Under the pieces are notes generated by a model, which did not search any database, was not told the origin of the DNA, and worked only from the letters and a program-made list of their open reading frames with translations. Made by a program: the position numbers and the translations under genes. This document shows positions 25,878 to 33,119 of a stretch of 64,000 nt of DNA, one piece after another (within the stretch, counting starts at the first letter, position 1; each line of letters starts with the position of its first letter). The stretch covers positions 248,001 to 312,000 of the forward strand of contig NZ_JACHNX010000002.1 in assembly GCF_014199595.1 (NCBI RefSeq), written 5' to 3'. This DNA is from Sphingomonas yabuuchiae. Its GTDB lineage: Bacteria; Pseudomonadota; Alphaproteobacteria; Sphingomonadales; Sphingomonadaceae.

Positions 25878-27089
25878 TCAGCCGCGACCCGCACCGGCAT
25901 GACCAAAGGTCTGCGGGCCGGGGGTCTGCGGGATGGAAAGGAAGGACATGCGACGGTTCTTCATGTCACCCGGCTGCTGCACGCCGTTCGACGGCAGCGG
26001 CTCCTTGCTCTGGTGGGGCGAGGTCTGGATTTCCTCGGGCGACTTTTCGAGCGCACCCTTTGTCCGCTCACCGTGCATCGGGCCGGTATTGTTGACGGGC
26101 GGATTGCCCTCGCCGACGTTCATCTTGTGCGGATCGCCGCCACCGGTCATGCGGTCGTGCATCATCACGTCCGACATGCAGGGGGTATTGTCCGCGACGC
26201 AGCGGTTGACGACGCGGTCGAACAGGCCGCCCTGAACGCCGCTATAGTACATCGCAGGAACATACTCGCTCGGCTTCTCGACGGTCAGGAAGGCGGCGCG
26301 GGTCAGCTGACCCTGGCCCTTGCCCTGCCCGGCCTGCGACGTGCGCACCTTCTCGACCCACTGGTCGAAGCCGCTCGACTGAAGCGCGAAGACAGGGAAG
26401 TTCATGCCCGAGAAGCCCGCGCCGCTATAGTGCGACGACAGCCCCTTGAACGTGCCCTCGCGGTTCATGACCGCGTGCAGCTTCGTCTCCATGCCGGGCA
26501 TGGTGTAGATCATGCCCGCCATCGCGGGGACGTAGAAGGCGTTCATCACCGAGGTACCGGTCAGGCGGAACTCGACGGGCCGGTCGACCGGCAACGCCAG
26601 CTCGTTGACCGTCGCGATGCCCTGCTCCGGATAGATGAACAGCCACTTCCAGTCGAGCGCGACGACCTGGACCTCCAGCGGCTTGACGCCCGCCGCAACC
26701 GGCTGACCCGGCGCGGTGCGCTCGATCGGACGATAGGGATCAAGCAGATGGGTGCTGGTCCACGTCACCGCGCCCAGGCAGATGATGATAAGCAGCGGTG
26801 CCGACCAGATCACCAGCTCCAGCATGGTGGAGTGGTCGAATTCCGGATCATATTCGGCTTCGGTATTGCTCTTGCGATAGCGCCACGCGAACAACACCGT
26901 CAGCGCCATCACCGGAATGATGATGAGCAGCATCAGGGCCGTCGCGATCAGCACCAGATCGCGTTGCTGCACGGCGACGTCACCGGCAGGGTTGAGCACG
27001 ACCGCGTCGCATCCCCCCAGCATGGCCAGGAGGGGCAAGGCGGCCCAGCGAAGAGGGCGCAGGCGCGCAAGGCTCGACGAATGAGACAT
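25878..27089 (-). CDS. cyoA: Cytochrome bo3-type quinol oxidase subunit II
   Basis: The 403-residue lipoprotein subunit II has a type II signal peptide with lipobox LGGC (lipidated Cys27). Two membrane helices (~45-65, ~90-110) follow, then a periplasmic cupredoxin domain ([40 protein letters not shown]) that lacks the Cu(A) ligands, as expected for a quinol oxidase. The C-terminal ~90 residues (after [18 protein letters not shown]) are Pro/Gly/Asn-rich and make it much longer than the 315-residue E. coli protein. ATG 27089 starts the signal peptide, and the longer frame to 27230 does not. First gene of the cyo unit. Confidence 0.95.
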   Translation of the reverse strand: MSHSSSLARLRPLRWAALPLLAMLGGCDAVVLNPAGDVAVQQRDLVLIATALMLLIIIPVMALTVLFAWRYRKSNTEAEYDPEFDHSTMLELVIWSAPLLIIICLGAVTWTSTHLLDPYRPIERTAPGQPVAAGVKPLEVQVVALDWKWLFIYPEQGIATVNELALPVDRPVEFRLTGTSVMNAFYVPAMAGMIYTMPGMETKLHAVMNREGTFKGLSSHYSGAGFSGMNFPVFALQSSGFDQWVEKVRTSQAGQGKGQGQLTRAAFLTVEKPSEYVPAMYYSGVQGGLFDRVVNRCVADNTPCMSDVMMHDRMTGGGDPHKMNVGEGNPPVNNTGPMHGERTKGALEKSPEEIQTSPHQSKEPLPSNGVQQPGDMKNRRMSFLSIPQTPGPQTFGHAGAGRG

Positions 27090-27127
27090 ATGACAGGGGC
27101 CGCTACGCCTTTGCTGCACCTGCGCAC

Positions 27128-27146
27128 ATTGGACAGTTTGTCCAAT
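27128..27146. promoter_or_regulatory. Perfect 8-3-8 inverted repeat, candidate operator
   Basis: ATTGGACA-GTT-TGTCCAAT is a perfect inverted repeat in the 171-base spacer between the divergent cyoA and MFS genes, 39 bases upstream of the cyoA start. It is AT-richer than its surroundings and not followed by a T-tract. I do not recognise the regulator: it does not match FNR, LexA or the published RegA pattern. Confidence 0.55.
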
Positions 27147-27260
27147 CCCCCCATCGCCCGGAAAGGCGCATAGGCGCAGCACAATGGCGGTCATGCGTGG
27201 TCTTTTTGCACTGCAACTGATCCGCTTCAATAACTTGGAAGAAGTCAGGACTGGCAGCTG

Positions 27261-28595
27261 ATGAGCGCAGAGTTAACCGCATCGACCTCGACGCCCCTTG
27301 AGCGGGACGCGCGGCTGGTCAATGCCCGCGATCCGCACCACGTCGCGCCGGGCGATATCGCCATCGGCGTCATCATCGGGCGCACGTCGGAGTTCTTCGA
27401 CTTCTTCGTGTACGCCATCGCATCGGTGCTGGTGTTCCCGTCGCTGATCTTCCCGTATGTCGATGCGCTGACCGGCACGATCTATTCGTTCGCGCTGTTC
27501 TCGCTGGCGTTCATCGCGCGTCCGATCGGCACCTTCATCTTCATGGCGGTCGACCGCAATCTGGGTCGTGGCGTCAAGCTGACCATCGCGCTGTTCCTGC
27601 TCGGTGGCTCGACCATGGCAATCGCCTTCCTGCCCGGCTATGCGCAGATCGGCACCTCGGCCGCCGTGCTGCTCGGCATCTTCCGCATCATGCAGGGGCT
27701 CGCGCTGGGTGGGGCCTGGGACGGCCTGCCCTCGCTTCTGTCGCTGAACGCGCCGGAGCGTCGTCGCGGCTGGTATGCGATGATCCCGCAGCTGGGCGCA
27801 CCGCTCGGCCTGCTGGTTGCCAATGGCCTGTTCGCCTTCTTCCTGACGACGCTCAGCACCGCCGACTTCCTCGACTGGGGCTGGCGCTACCCGTTCTTCG
27901 TGGCGTTCGCGATCAACGTGGTGGCGCTCTTTGCCCGCCTGCGTATCGTCGCGACCCCCGAGTTCCAGCGCCTGTTCGAAACCCGCGAGCTTCAGCCCGC
28001 GCCGGTCGGCGAGACGCTGAGCACCGAGGGTCGTACGGTGTTCCTGGGTGCGTTCGCGCCGCTGGCCAGCTTCGCGATGTTCCACATCGTCACCGTGTTC
28101 CCGCTGTCCTGGGTCGTGCTGTTCAACAAGGAACGCCCGCAGGACTTCATGATGATCGAGATCATCGGCAGCATCGTCGGCGTGTTCGCCATCCTGGCGT
28201 CGGGCAAAATCGCCGACCGGGTCGGTCGCCGTACGCTCCTGGGCCTGTCGGCCGCCGCGATCGCCGCCTTTGCGGGCTTCGCGCCGTCGCTGCTGGATCA
28301 GGGCGGTACCGGCGAGACGATCTATATCGTGCTGGGCTTCCTGCTGCTCGGCCTGGGCTTTGGCCAGTCCTCGGGTGCGATCAATTCGGGCTTCTCACCG
28401 CTGCGTCGCTATACGGGTGCGGCGATCACGTCGGATCTCGCTTGGCTGATCGGTGCAGGCTTCGCGCCGCTCGCCGCATTGTTGCTGTCGAGCCATTTCG
28501 GGCTGGTGGCGGTTGGCGCCTATCTGCTGTCGGGTGCGATCGGCACGCTGGCGGCGCTGGGCATCAACAAGGAGCTTGCCAAGCGCGCGTCGTAA
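27261..28595 (+). CDS. MFS transporter divergent from cyoA
   Basis: This 444-residue, ~12-helix transporter is related to the metabolite:H+ symporter group. Seen: GVIIGRTSEFFDFFVYAIAS in helix 1, IARPIGTFIFMAVDRNLGRG (a degenerate loop 2-3 motif, VDRNLGR instead of GDRxGRR), RIMQGLALGGAWDGLPSLLS, DWGWRYPFFVAFAIN and the second-half motif GKIADRVGRRTLLGL. The substrate is unknown. It is separated from cyoA by a 171-base divergent promoter region with a 19-bp inverted repeat, so the two may share control. A terminator hairpin follows at 28622. Confidence 0.85.
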   Translation: MSAELTASTSTPLERDARLVNARDPHHVAPGDIAIGVIIGRTSEFFDFFVYAIASVLVFPSLIFPYVDALTGTIYSFALFSLAFIARPIGTFIFMAVDRNLGRGVKLTIALFLLGGSTMAIAFLPGYAQIGTSAAVLLGIFRIMQGLALGGAWDGLPSLLSLNAPERRRGWYAMIPQLGAPLGLLVANGLFAFFLTTLSTADFLDWGWRYPFFVAFAINVVALFARLRIVATPEFQRLFETRELQPAPVGETLSTEGRTVFLGAFAPLASFAMFHIVTVFPLSWVVLFNKERPQDFMMIEIIGSIVGVFAILASGKIADRVGRRTLLGLSAAAIAAFAGFAPSLLDQGGTGETIYIVLGFLLLGLGFGQSSGAINSGFSPLRRYTGAAITSDLAWLIGAGFAPLAALLLSSHFGLVAVGAYLLSGAIGTLAALGINKELAKRAS

Positions 28596-28621
28596 TACGA
28601 CCCGCTCTGGTTCGATCGAAG

Positions 28622-28651
28622 CGGCCGGCGGGGCGACCCGTCGGCCGTTTT
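28622..28651 (+). terminator. Rho-independent terminator
   Basis: An 11-bp stem with one G-T pair (CGGCCGGCGGG at 28622-28632 with 28637-28647), a GCGA loop and TTTT lies 26 bases after the MFS gene. Confidence 0.82.
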
Positions 28652-28717
28652 GCTTTCATACAGGCGGCTTCCCATATTCCTCTCCTGACAAGGACTTGCA
28701 TCGGGATAGGACTGGCA

Positions 28718-29149
28718 ATGAGCATGGGTGTTTTACGCGCGACGGGTATGCTGGCGGCCGTCATGGGTATCGGGTTGACGGCGAGTGCCGCCGATGCGCG
28801 GGTTCCGGCCGGGACCTGGGCCAATCCGTCGAACACGGTGCAGGTCCGCTTTGCGCCTTGCGGACGCGGGCCCGATGCCGAACTGATGTGCGGGACGGTC
28901 GTCTGGGCGAGTGAGCAGGCCAAGGCGGACGCCGCGCGGGGCGGCTCGCCACGACTGGTCGGCACGCAGCTGTTCAGCGATTTCGAGGAGGAAGAGCCGG
29001 GCCGCTGGTCGGGTACGGTCTATGTTCCCGATATCGGCCGGGAGGTTCAGGGCACGATCACCCAGATCGACGCCCGCACGCTCGTCGGCGAGGGATGCCT
29101 GTTGGGCAGCCTGGGTTGCCGCGAACAGCGCTGGCGCCGGGTCAAATAA
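28718..29149 (+). CDS. DUF2147-type secreted protein
   Basis: This 143-residue exported protein has a signal peptide (LRATGMLAAVMGIGLTASAA, cleavage near ADA). The mature part reads like DUF2147: GTWANPSNTVQVRFAPCG, LMCGTVVWA, then SGTVYVPDIGREVQGTI and GCLLGSLGCREQRWRRVK at the end. DUF2147 proteins are small periplasmic beta-rich proteins of unknown role. Four cysteines in the mature part could form disulfides. ATG 28718 has AGGA 6 bases upstream. The frame open to 28442 runs out of the MFS gene and is not used. Confidence 0.8.
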   Translation: MSMGVLRATGMLAAVMGIGLTASAADARVPAGTWANPSNTVQVRFAPCGRGPDAELMCGTVVWASEQAKADAARGGSPRLVGTQLFSDFEEEEPGRWSGTVYVPDIGREVQGTITQIDARTLVGEGCLLGSLGCREQRWRRVK

Positions 29150-29217
29150 GCCGGAGTTCAGGGAACCCGACGCCGTTTGCGGCGTCCCCGACGCAGCCAC
29201 TTTTGGGAAGGAATGCC

Positions 29218-29490
29218 ATGGCGGAAGAAGCGCTGACGATCGTAAGCGGCACGGTCGAGGACAATGTCTCGGACCGGCAGGTCGAGTTCGTTGGGGAACT
29301 CGACGGTGAGGAATATCAGTTTGCGGTCCAGTATGACATGCTGGAAGCGCTGAGTGGGGACGTGCCTGAAGGCGACGCGGTCGAGCTATTCGAGCGCTAT
29401 TCCAACGACATTCTCGAAGCGGCGCTGACTGCGCTCGGCCGTGACATGCAACAATCGCTAGTCGTCGTCAGTGAGAACGATCTCGACTGA
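29218..29490 (+). CDS. Small acidic protein, DUF1488-like
   Basis: The 90-residue acidic protein carries a strong ribosome-binding site (GGAAGGA at 29206-29212). It contains VEFVGELDGEEYQFAVQYDM followed by a helical half (EALSGDVPEGDAVELFERYS, LEAALTALGRDMQ). The pattern resembles DUF1488, a small family of unknown function, but this is a weak assignment. No membrane segment or signal peptide. It lies 68 bases after the DUF2147 gene, with no terminator between them, and is followed by a long hairpin. Confidence 0.65.
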   Translation: MAEEALTIVSGTVEDNVSDRQVEFVGELDGEEYQFAVQYDMLEALSGDVPEGDAVELFERYSNDILEAALTALGRDMQQSLVVVSENDLD

Positions 29491-29522
29491 GTAGACCAGT
29501 CGGCCGAACCGCTGACCATCCC

Positions 29523-29560
29523 GCTGCGCAAATCCCGACAAGGTACAGGATTTGCGCAGC
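29523..29560 (+). terminator. Long stem-loop after the small acidic gene
   Basis: A 13-bp perfect stem (GCTGCGCAAATCC at 29523-29535, complement at 29548-29560) with a 12-base loop lies between the convergent genes ending at 29490 and 29597. There is no T-tract, so it may be a factor-dependent or mRNA-stabilising structure. Confidence 0.5.
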
Positions 29561-29596
29561 AGGGCTGTGACACGGATTAGGCGCCACCACTACAGA

Positions 29597-31402
29597 CTAC
29601 AGTTCCTCGCCAGCCAAGGTTGCTGCGGCCTGGATGACCGCAAGATGGGTAAGCCCCTGCGGCATGTTTCCCAGATAATGCCCCGTCTTGGGGTCGATCA
29701 TCTCGGCATAGAGCCCCGCCCCATGGCTATCCAACGCCTCGGTCGCGGCGTCGAACGCAGCTTGAGCGACCTCGTGCTGGCCTAGGATCGCGCGGGCCTC
29801 GATCATCCAGAAGGTGCAGGCGAGGAAACAGCCCTCTTCCTTCTCGACGCCGGTATAGCGATAATGGAAAGCGCCCGACGCAAGCTCTTTGTCCAGCGCG
29901 TCCAGTGTCCGCGCCAGACGATCCTGCCCATCAAAACGGAAGCGTACGGCCAAAGCCAGGCTGGCATCCAGCGCGTCGCTGTCGGGATGCATCAGATAGG
30001 CACCGCGCTTTTCCGACCAGCAATGCTCGCCGATCCATGCCTCGATCCGGTCGCGCTCGCGGGCCCAGCGGTCGCGGCAGGTGGTCGGGATCTGTCCTTC
30101 GTCCGCCAGCTCGACCGCGCGAGCCAGTGCCTGCCAGCAGCTGATCTTGGACATGGTGTAATGCTGTTCCTCAGGCAGTTCCCAGATGCCCGCATCGGGA
30201 AGCCGCCAGTGATCGGCGCAGGCATCGGCCAGATGCGACAGCGTCTCGGCGCTGGAGGTGTCGAGGAAATTGCCGCACGCGACAAAGCGGCTCGCAGTCT
30301 CGAAAATGTCGCCGTAGATGCCGTGCTGGTGCTGGCCGCCCGCCAGATTGCCGACGCGCACCGGCTTGGAATGTCGATAGCCACTGACGGCGATTTCACG
30401 CTCTGCCGGGACAGGACAGCCGTCCAGCGTGTAGCAGACCTGTGGATCCCCCTCGCCAAGCCGCTTGAGCAACCAGGTAAAGGCGGCCTTCGCCTCGCCA
30501 TGCGCGCCGATGCGCAGGAACGCCTTGATCGTATAGCCTGCGTCGCGGACCCAGGCGTAGCGATAGTCGTAATTCTTCTTGCCGCCGATCCCCTCTGGCA
30601 ACGAGGTGGTCGCCGCCGCCGTGATCGCGCCTGTCGGTGAATAGAGCAGCAGCTTGAGCGCCAGCGCGCTGCGCAGGATGCGGTCACGGTACATCTCCGG
30701 CACCTTCAGCCCCTGGGTCCATTGCCGCCATTCGAAATCCGACAGGTCAATCCGCGCGTCGATCTGCTCGATATCCTGGCAGACCAGCGGCTCGTCCTCG
30801 CCTGCGATGATGGCGATCCGGGCGCGATCCCCCGGCCTGACCGCTGCCGTGCCGGTGACCAGGCCGTCCTCGACCGTATCGATCGTCACGCCCCCGCAAT
30901 GGCGGAACACGCCCAGCACCCGGTCGACGTGAAAGACGTTGTGGCCACCCGCAGGCGCGAAATAGGGGCTGACCGTATCGGCCCGGCGGCTGAAGCGCAG
31001 GGTGATGGCGAAGCGGACAAAGCCGTCCAGCCCCTCTACGCGCCGCGCCAGCTCCGCCCAGGGCAGCCGCCCCGCCGGGCCGCTATTCAGCGATTCCACC
31101 AGCTTGGCTCGGCCGCTTGCCGTGATGAAGATCGTCTCCAGCACATTGCTGTCGGGCCGATAGCGTCGCTCGACGGTAAACGGTTCGACCGGCGTGATGG
31201 AAAACGTGCCGCCCCGTTCCCCGTCGAGCAGTTGGTCGAATAGGGGTGCGGAGTCCATATTGGGTACGCACCACCAGTCGATGGCTCCATCCGCACCGCT
31301 CAAAGCGACACTGCGCCCGTCGCCCAGCGCGGCATAGTTTTCGAGGTCCAGAAACCCGTCGGCGTCACGAAGCGGCTCGGGATGCTGATCGGGTAAAGTC
31401 AC
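29597..31402 (-). CDS. Glycoside hydrolase family 15 protein (glucoamylase/trehalase-like)
   Basis: This 601-residue cytoplasmic (alpha/alpha)6-barrel enzyme of GH15 would release glucose from alpha-glucans or split trehalose. Visible: N-terminal beta-sandwich (YAALGDGRSVALSGADGAID, WWCVPNMDSAPLFDQLLDGE), KNYDYRYAWVRDAGYTIKAF lining the active site, the catalytic acid Glu in DAGIWELPEEQHYTMSK, and the second carboxylate in VEKEEGCFLACTFWMIEA. GTG 31402 has GGAG 10 bases upstream and starts at the usual point, and the frame to 31498 adds an unrelated basic leader. It is divergent from the Gfo/Idh/MocA gene. The nearby trehalose/glycogen operon suggests a shared substrate pool. Confidence 0.9.
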   Translation of the reverse strand: MTLPDQHPEPLRDADGFLDLENYAALGDGRSVALSGADGAIDWWCVPNMDSAPLFDQLLDGERGGTFSITPVEPFTVERRYRPDSNVLETIFITASGRAKLVESLNSGPAGRLPWAELARRVEGLDGFVRFAITLRFSRRADTVSPYFAPAGGHNVFHVDRVLGVFRHCGGVTIDTVEDGLVTGTAAVRPGDRARIAIIAGEDEPLVCQDIEQIDARIDLSDFEWRQWTQGLKVPEMYRDRILRSALALKLLLYSPTGAITAAATTSLPEGIGGKKNYDYRYAWVRDAGYTIKAFLRIGAHGEAKAAFTWLLKRLGEGDPQVCYTLDGCPVPAEREIAVSGYRHSKPVRVGNLAGGQHQHGIYGDIFETASRFVACGNFLDTSSAETLSHLADACADHWRLPDAGIWELPEEQHYTMSKISCWQALARAVELADEGQIPTTCRDRWARERDRIEAWIGEHCWSEKRGAYLMHPDSDALDASLALAVRFRFDGQDRLARTLDALDKELASGAFHYRYTGVEKEEGCFLACTFWMIEARAILGQHEVAQAAFDAATEALDSHGAGLYAEMIDPKTGHYLGNMPQGLTHLAVIQAAATLAGEEL

Positions 31403-31538
31403 GAGGGCGCGTCTCCGTTGATGCAGGTTAGGCGATGGAAACTCGCCAAAACCATAATATCTCCGTGGGACCTTCCCCGGATTGGCGCGTTGCAGCAATC
31501 GTTACGAGATTTGGCGTCTTATATTTGGGAGAACGGCC

Positions 31539-32672
31539 ATGAGCCTGGCATCGGCATTCGGTTTCGGCACGAAGAAGGTTCGCTATGCGGTCGTTGGCGC
31601 GGGCGACATCACGCAATCGGCAATGCTGCCTGGTATCAAGCACACCGGCAATTCGGAGCTGACCGCGATCGTCACGGGCGATGCGGAAAAAGGCAGGCTC
31701 CTTGCCGAGAAATACGGTGTCGAGCATGTCTATTCCTATAACGAGTTCGACAAGCTGCTGACCGCCGGGGTCTGCGATGCGATCTATCTTGGCACGCCGA
31801 ACTGGCGCCATGCGGAGTTCGCCATCCCCGCGCTCGACGCCGGTATCCATGTCCTGTGCGAAAAGCCGCTGGAGATTTCGAGCGAGAAGGCGCGTGCGAT
31901 CCAGGATGCCGAGCGGCGTTCCAAGGCCAAGCTGATGACGGCCTATCGCCTGCACTTCGAGCCGGGCACGCTCGATGCGATCGAGAAGATCCGCAATGGC
32001 GAACTGGGCGAGTTGGTCGGCTTCACCTCCTGTTTCGGTCAGAAGCTCGATCCCGATAATCATCGGGCCAAGCACGGGCTGGAGGCCGGGCCGCTGTTCG
32101 ACATGGCCCCCTACCCCATCAACGCCATCCGCTATCTGTTCGGGGCCGAGCCGGTCGCCGTCGAGAGCGCAGTCGCCACGCGCCAGCCGAGCGCAGGCCT
32201 GGGCGATCTGGACGATACCTTCGCAGTCGTACTGCGGATGCCGGGCGACAAATTGGCCAGCTTCACGGTCAGCTATGCGATGAACAATATCGACAGCCTG
32301 ATCGTCGCGGGCATGAAGGGTTCGATCCATATGAGCCCGGCCTATGGTTTCCAGTCGGCGATCGAGCAGAACCTGACCATCGGCGACAAGCAGAGCCACG
32401 AGAAGTTCAAGCATACCGACCATTTCGGCGGCGAAATGCGCTATTTCTCGGATTGCATCCTGAACGACCGCGATCCCGAGCCTGACGCCGAGGAAGGCCT
32501 GTCCGACCTGCGCGTCATCGAAGGGATCGTGACCGCGATGAAGACTGGCGGACGCGTCGAATTGCCGCCCTTCACCCGCACACGCCGGATCGACCCGGCC
32601 ACTCAGCTCCAGACCCTGTCGGCCGTCACCCCGCCCGAACAGGTGAAGGCGAAATCCCCGACGGGCGACTGA
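31539..32672 (+). CDS. Gfo/Idh/MocA family oxidoreductase
   Basis: This 377-residue NAD(P)-dependent sugar or polyol dehydrogenase has the Rossmann motif VVGAGDITQSAMLPGI, the cofactor-contact motif VLCEKPLEISSEKA with the catalytic-region Lys, and the C-terminal beta-sheet domain (TAYRLHFEPGTLDAIEKIRN, GPLFDMAPYPINAIRYLFGA). It resembles glucose-fructose oxidoreductase-like enzymes but has no Tat leader. The actual sugar is unknown. ATG 31539 has GGGAGA 7 bases upstream. The gene is divergent from GH15 and precedes the small DUF2934 gene. Confidence 0.88.
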   Translation: MSLASAFGFGTKKVRYAVVGAGDITQSAMLPGIKHTGNSELTAIVTGDAEKGRLLAEKYGVEHVYSYNEFDKLLTAGVCDAIYLGTPNWRHAEFAIPALDAGIHVLCEKPLEISSEKARAIQDAERRSKAKLMTAYRLHFEPGTLDAIEKIRNGELGELVGFTSCFGQKLDPDNHRAKHGLEAGPLFDMAPYPINAIRYLFGAEPVAVESAVATRQPSAGLGDLDDTFAVVLRMPGDKLASFTVSYAMNNIDSLIVAGMKGSIHMSPAYGFQSAIEQNLTIGDKQSHEKFKHTDHFGGEMRYFSDCILNDRDPEPDAEEGLSDLRVIEGIVTAMKTGGRVELPPFTRTRRIDPATQLQTLSAVTPPEQVKAKSPTGD

Positions 32673-32763
32673 TCCGCATCAACGCGTTTTTCGGGGAGCG
32701 TTATGGCCGATCCAATCGTTACGCTCGCGATAACAGTTTGCGAGTCACGATAGGGAGGTGACG

Positions 32764-33012
32764 ATGGAAGACCGGGAAGAACAGCTTCGGCAACGCGCAT
32801 ATGGCATCTGGCAGTCGGAAGGCGAACCGCATGGTCGTGACCGCGACCATTGGGAGCAGGCCGAACGAGAGTTGACCGAAGTGGTCCCGGACGAACCTGC
32901 CGCCCCGGCCAAACCGGCCACACGGCGGAAAAAGGCCGACGCTGCGCCGCAGACCATCGCGGCGGAGCCGAAGCCCAAGGCGCCCCGAAAGCCCCGCGCC
33001 AAGACCGCATGA
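32764..33012 (+). CDS. DUF2934 domain protein
   Basis: This 82-residue cytoplasmic protein carries the DUF2934 core (REEQLRQRAYGIWQSEG, GRDRDHWEQAEREL) in its first 40 residues, followed by an Ala/Pro/Lys tail (AAPAKPATRRKKADAAP, then KPKAPRKPRAKTA) reminiscent of DNA-binding tails. The function is unknown, although the family is frequent next to stress and glycogen/trehalose genes. ATG 32764 has a perfect GGAGG 5 bases upstream, and the GTG at 32758 overlaps that site and is rejected. It lies 107 bases before glgX. Confidence 0.85.
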   Translation: MEDREEQLRQRAYGIWQSEGEPHGRDRDHWEQAERELTEVVPDEPAAPAKPATRRKKADAAPQTIAAEPKPKAPRKPRAKTA

Positions 33013-33119
33013 CCTATGCTCGGTGGCTTCCTTTCGCGGGATGCCACCGGGCCATAGCACCCCGCTTCCTATCAAAACTGCCACACGCATAGTCGTTCGA
33101 CTTTTGCCGGAGAGCCCCT

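Noticed and set aside
31467..31491. GGGAC-N16-CGTT before the Gfo/Idh/MocA gene as an EcfG promoter
   Set aside because: The -35 core has a mismatch at a key A, and such near-matches are common in GC-rich DNA.
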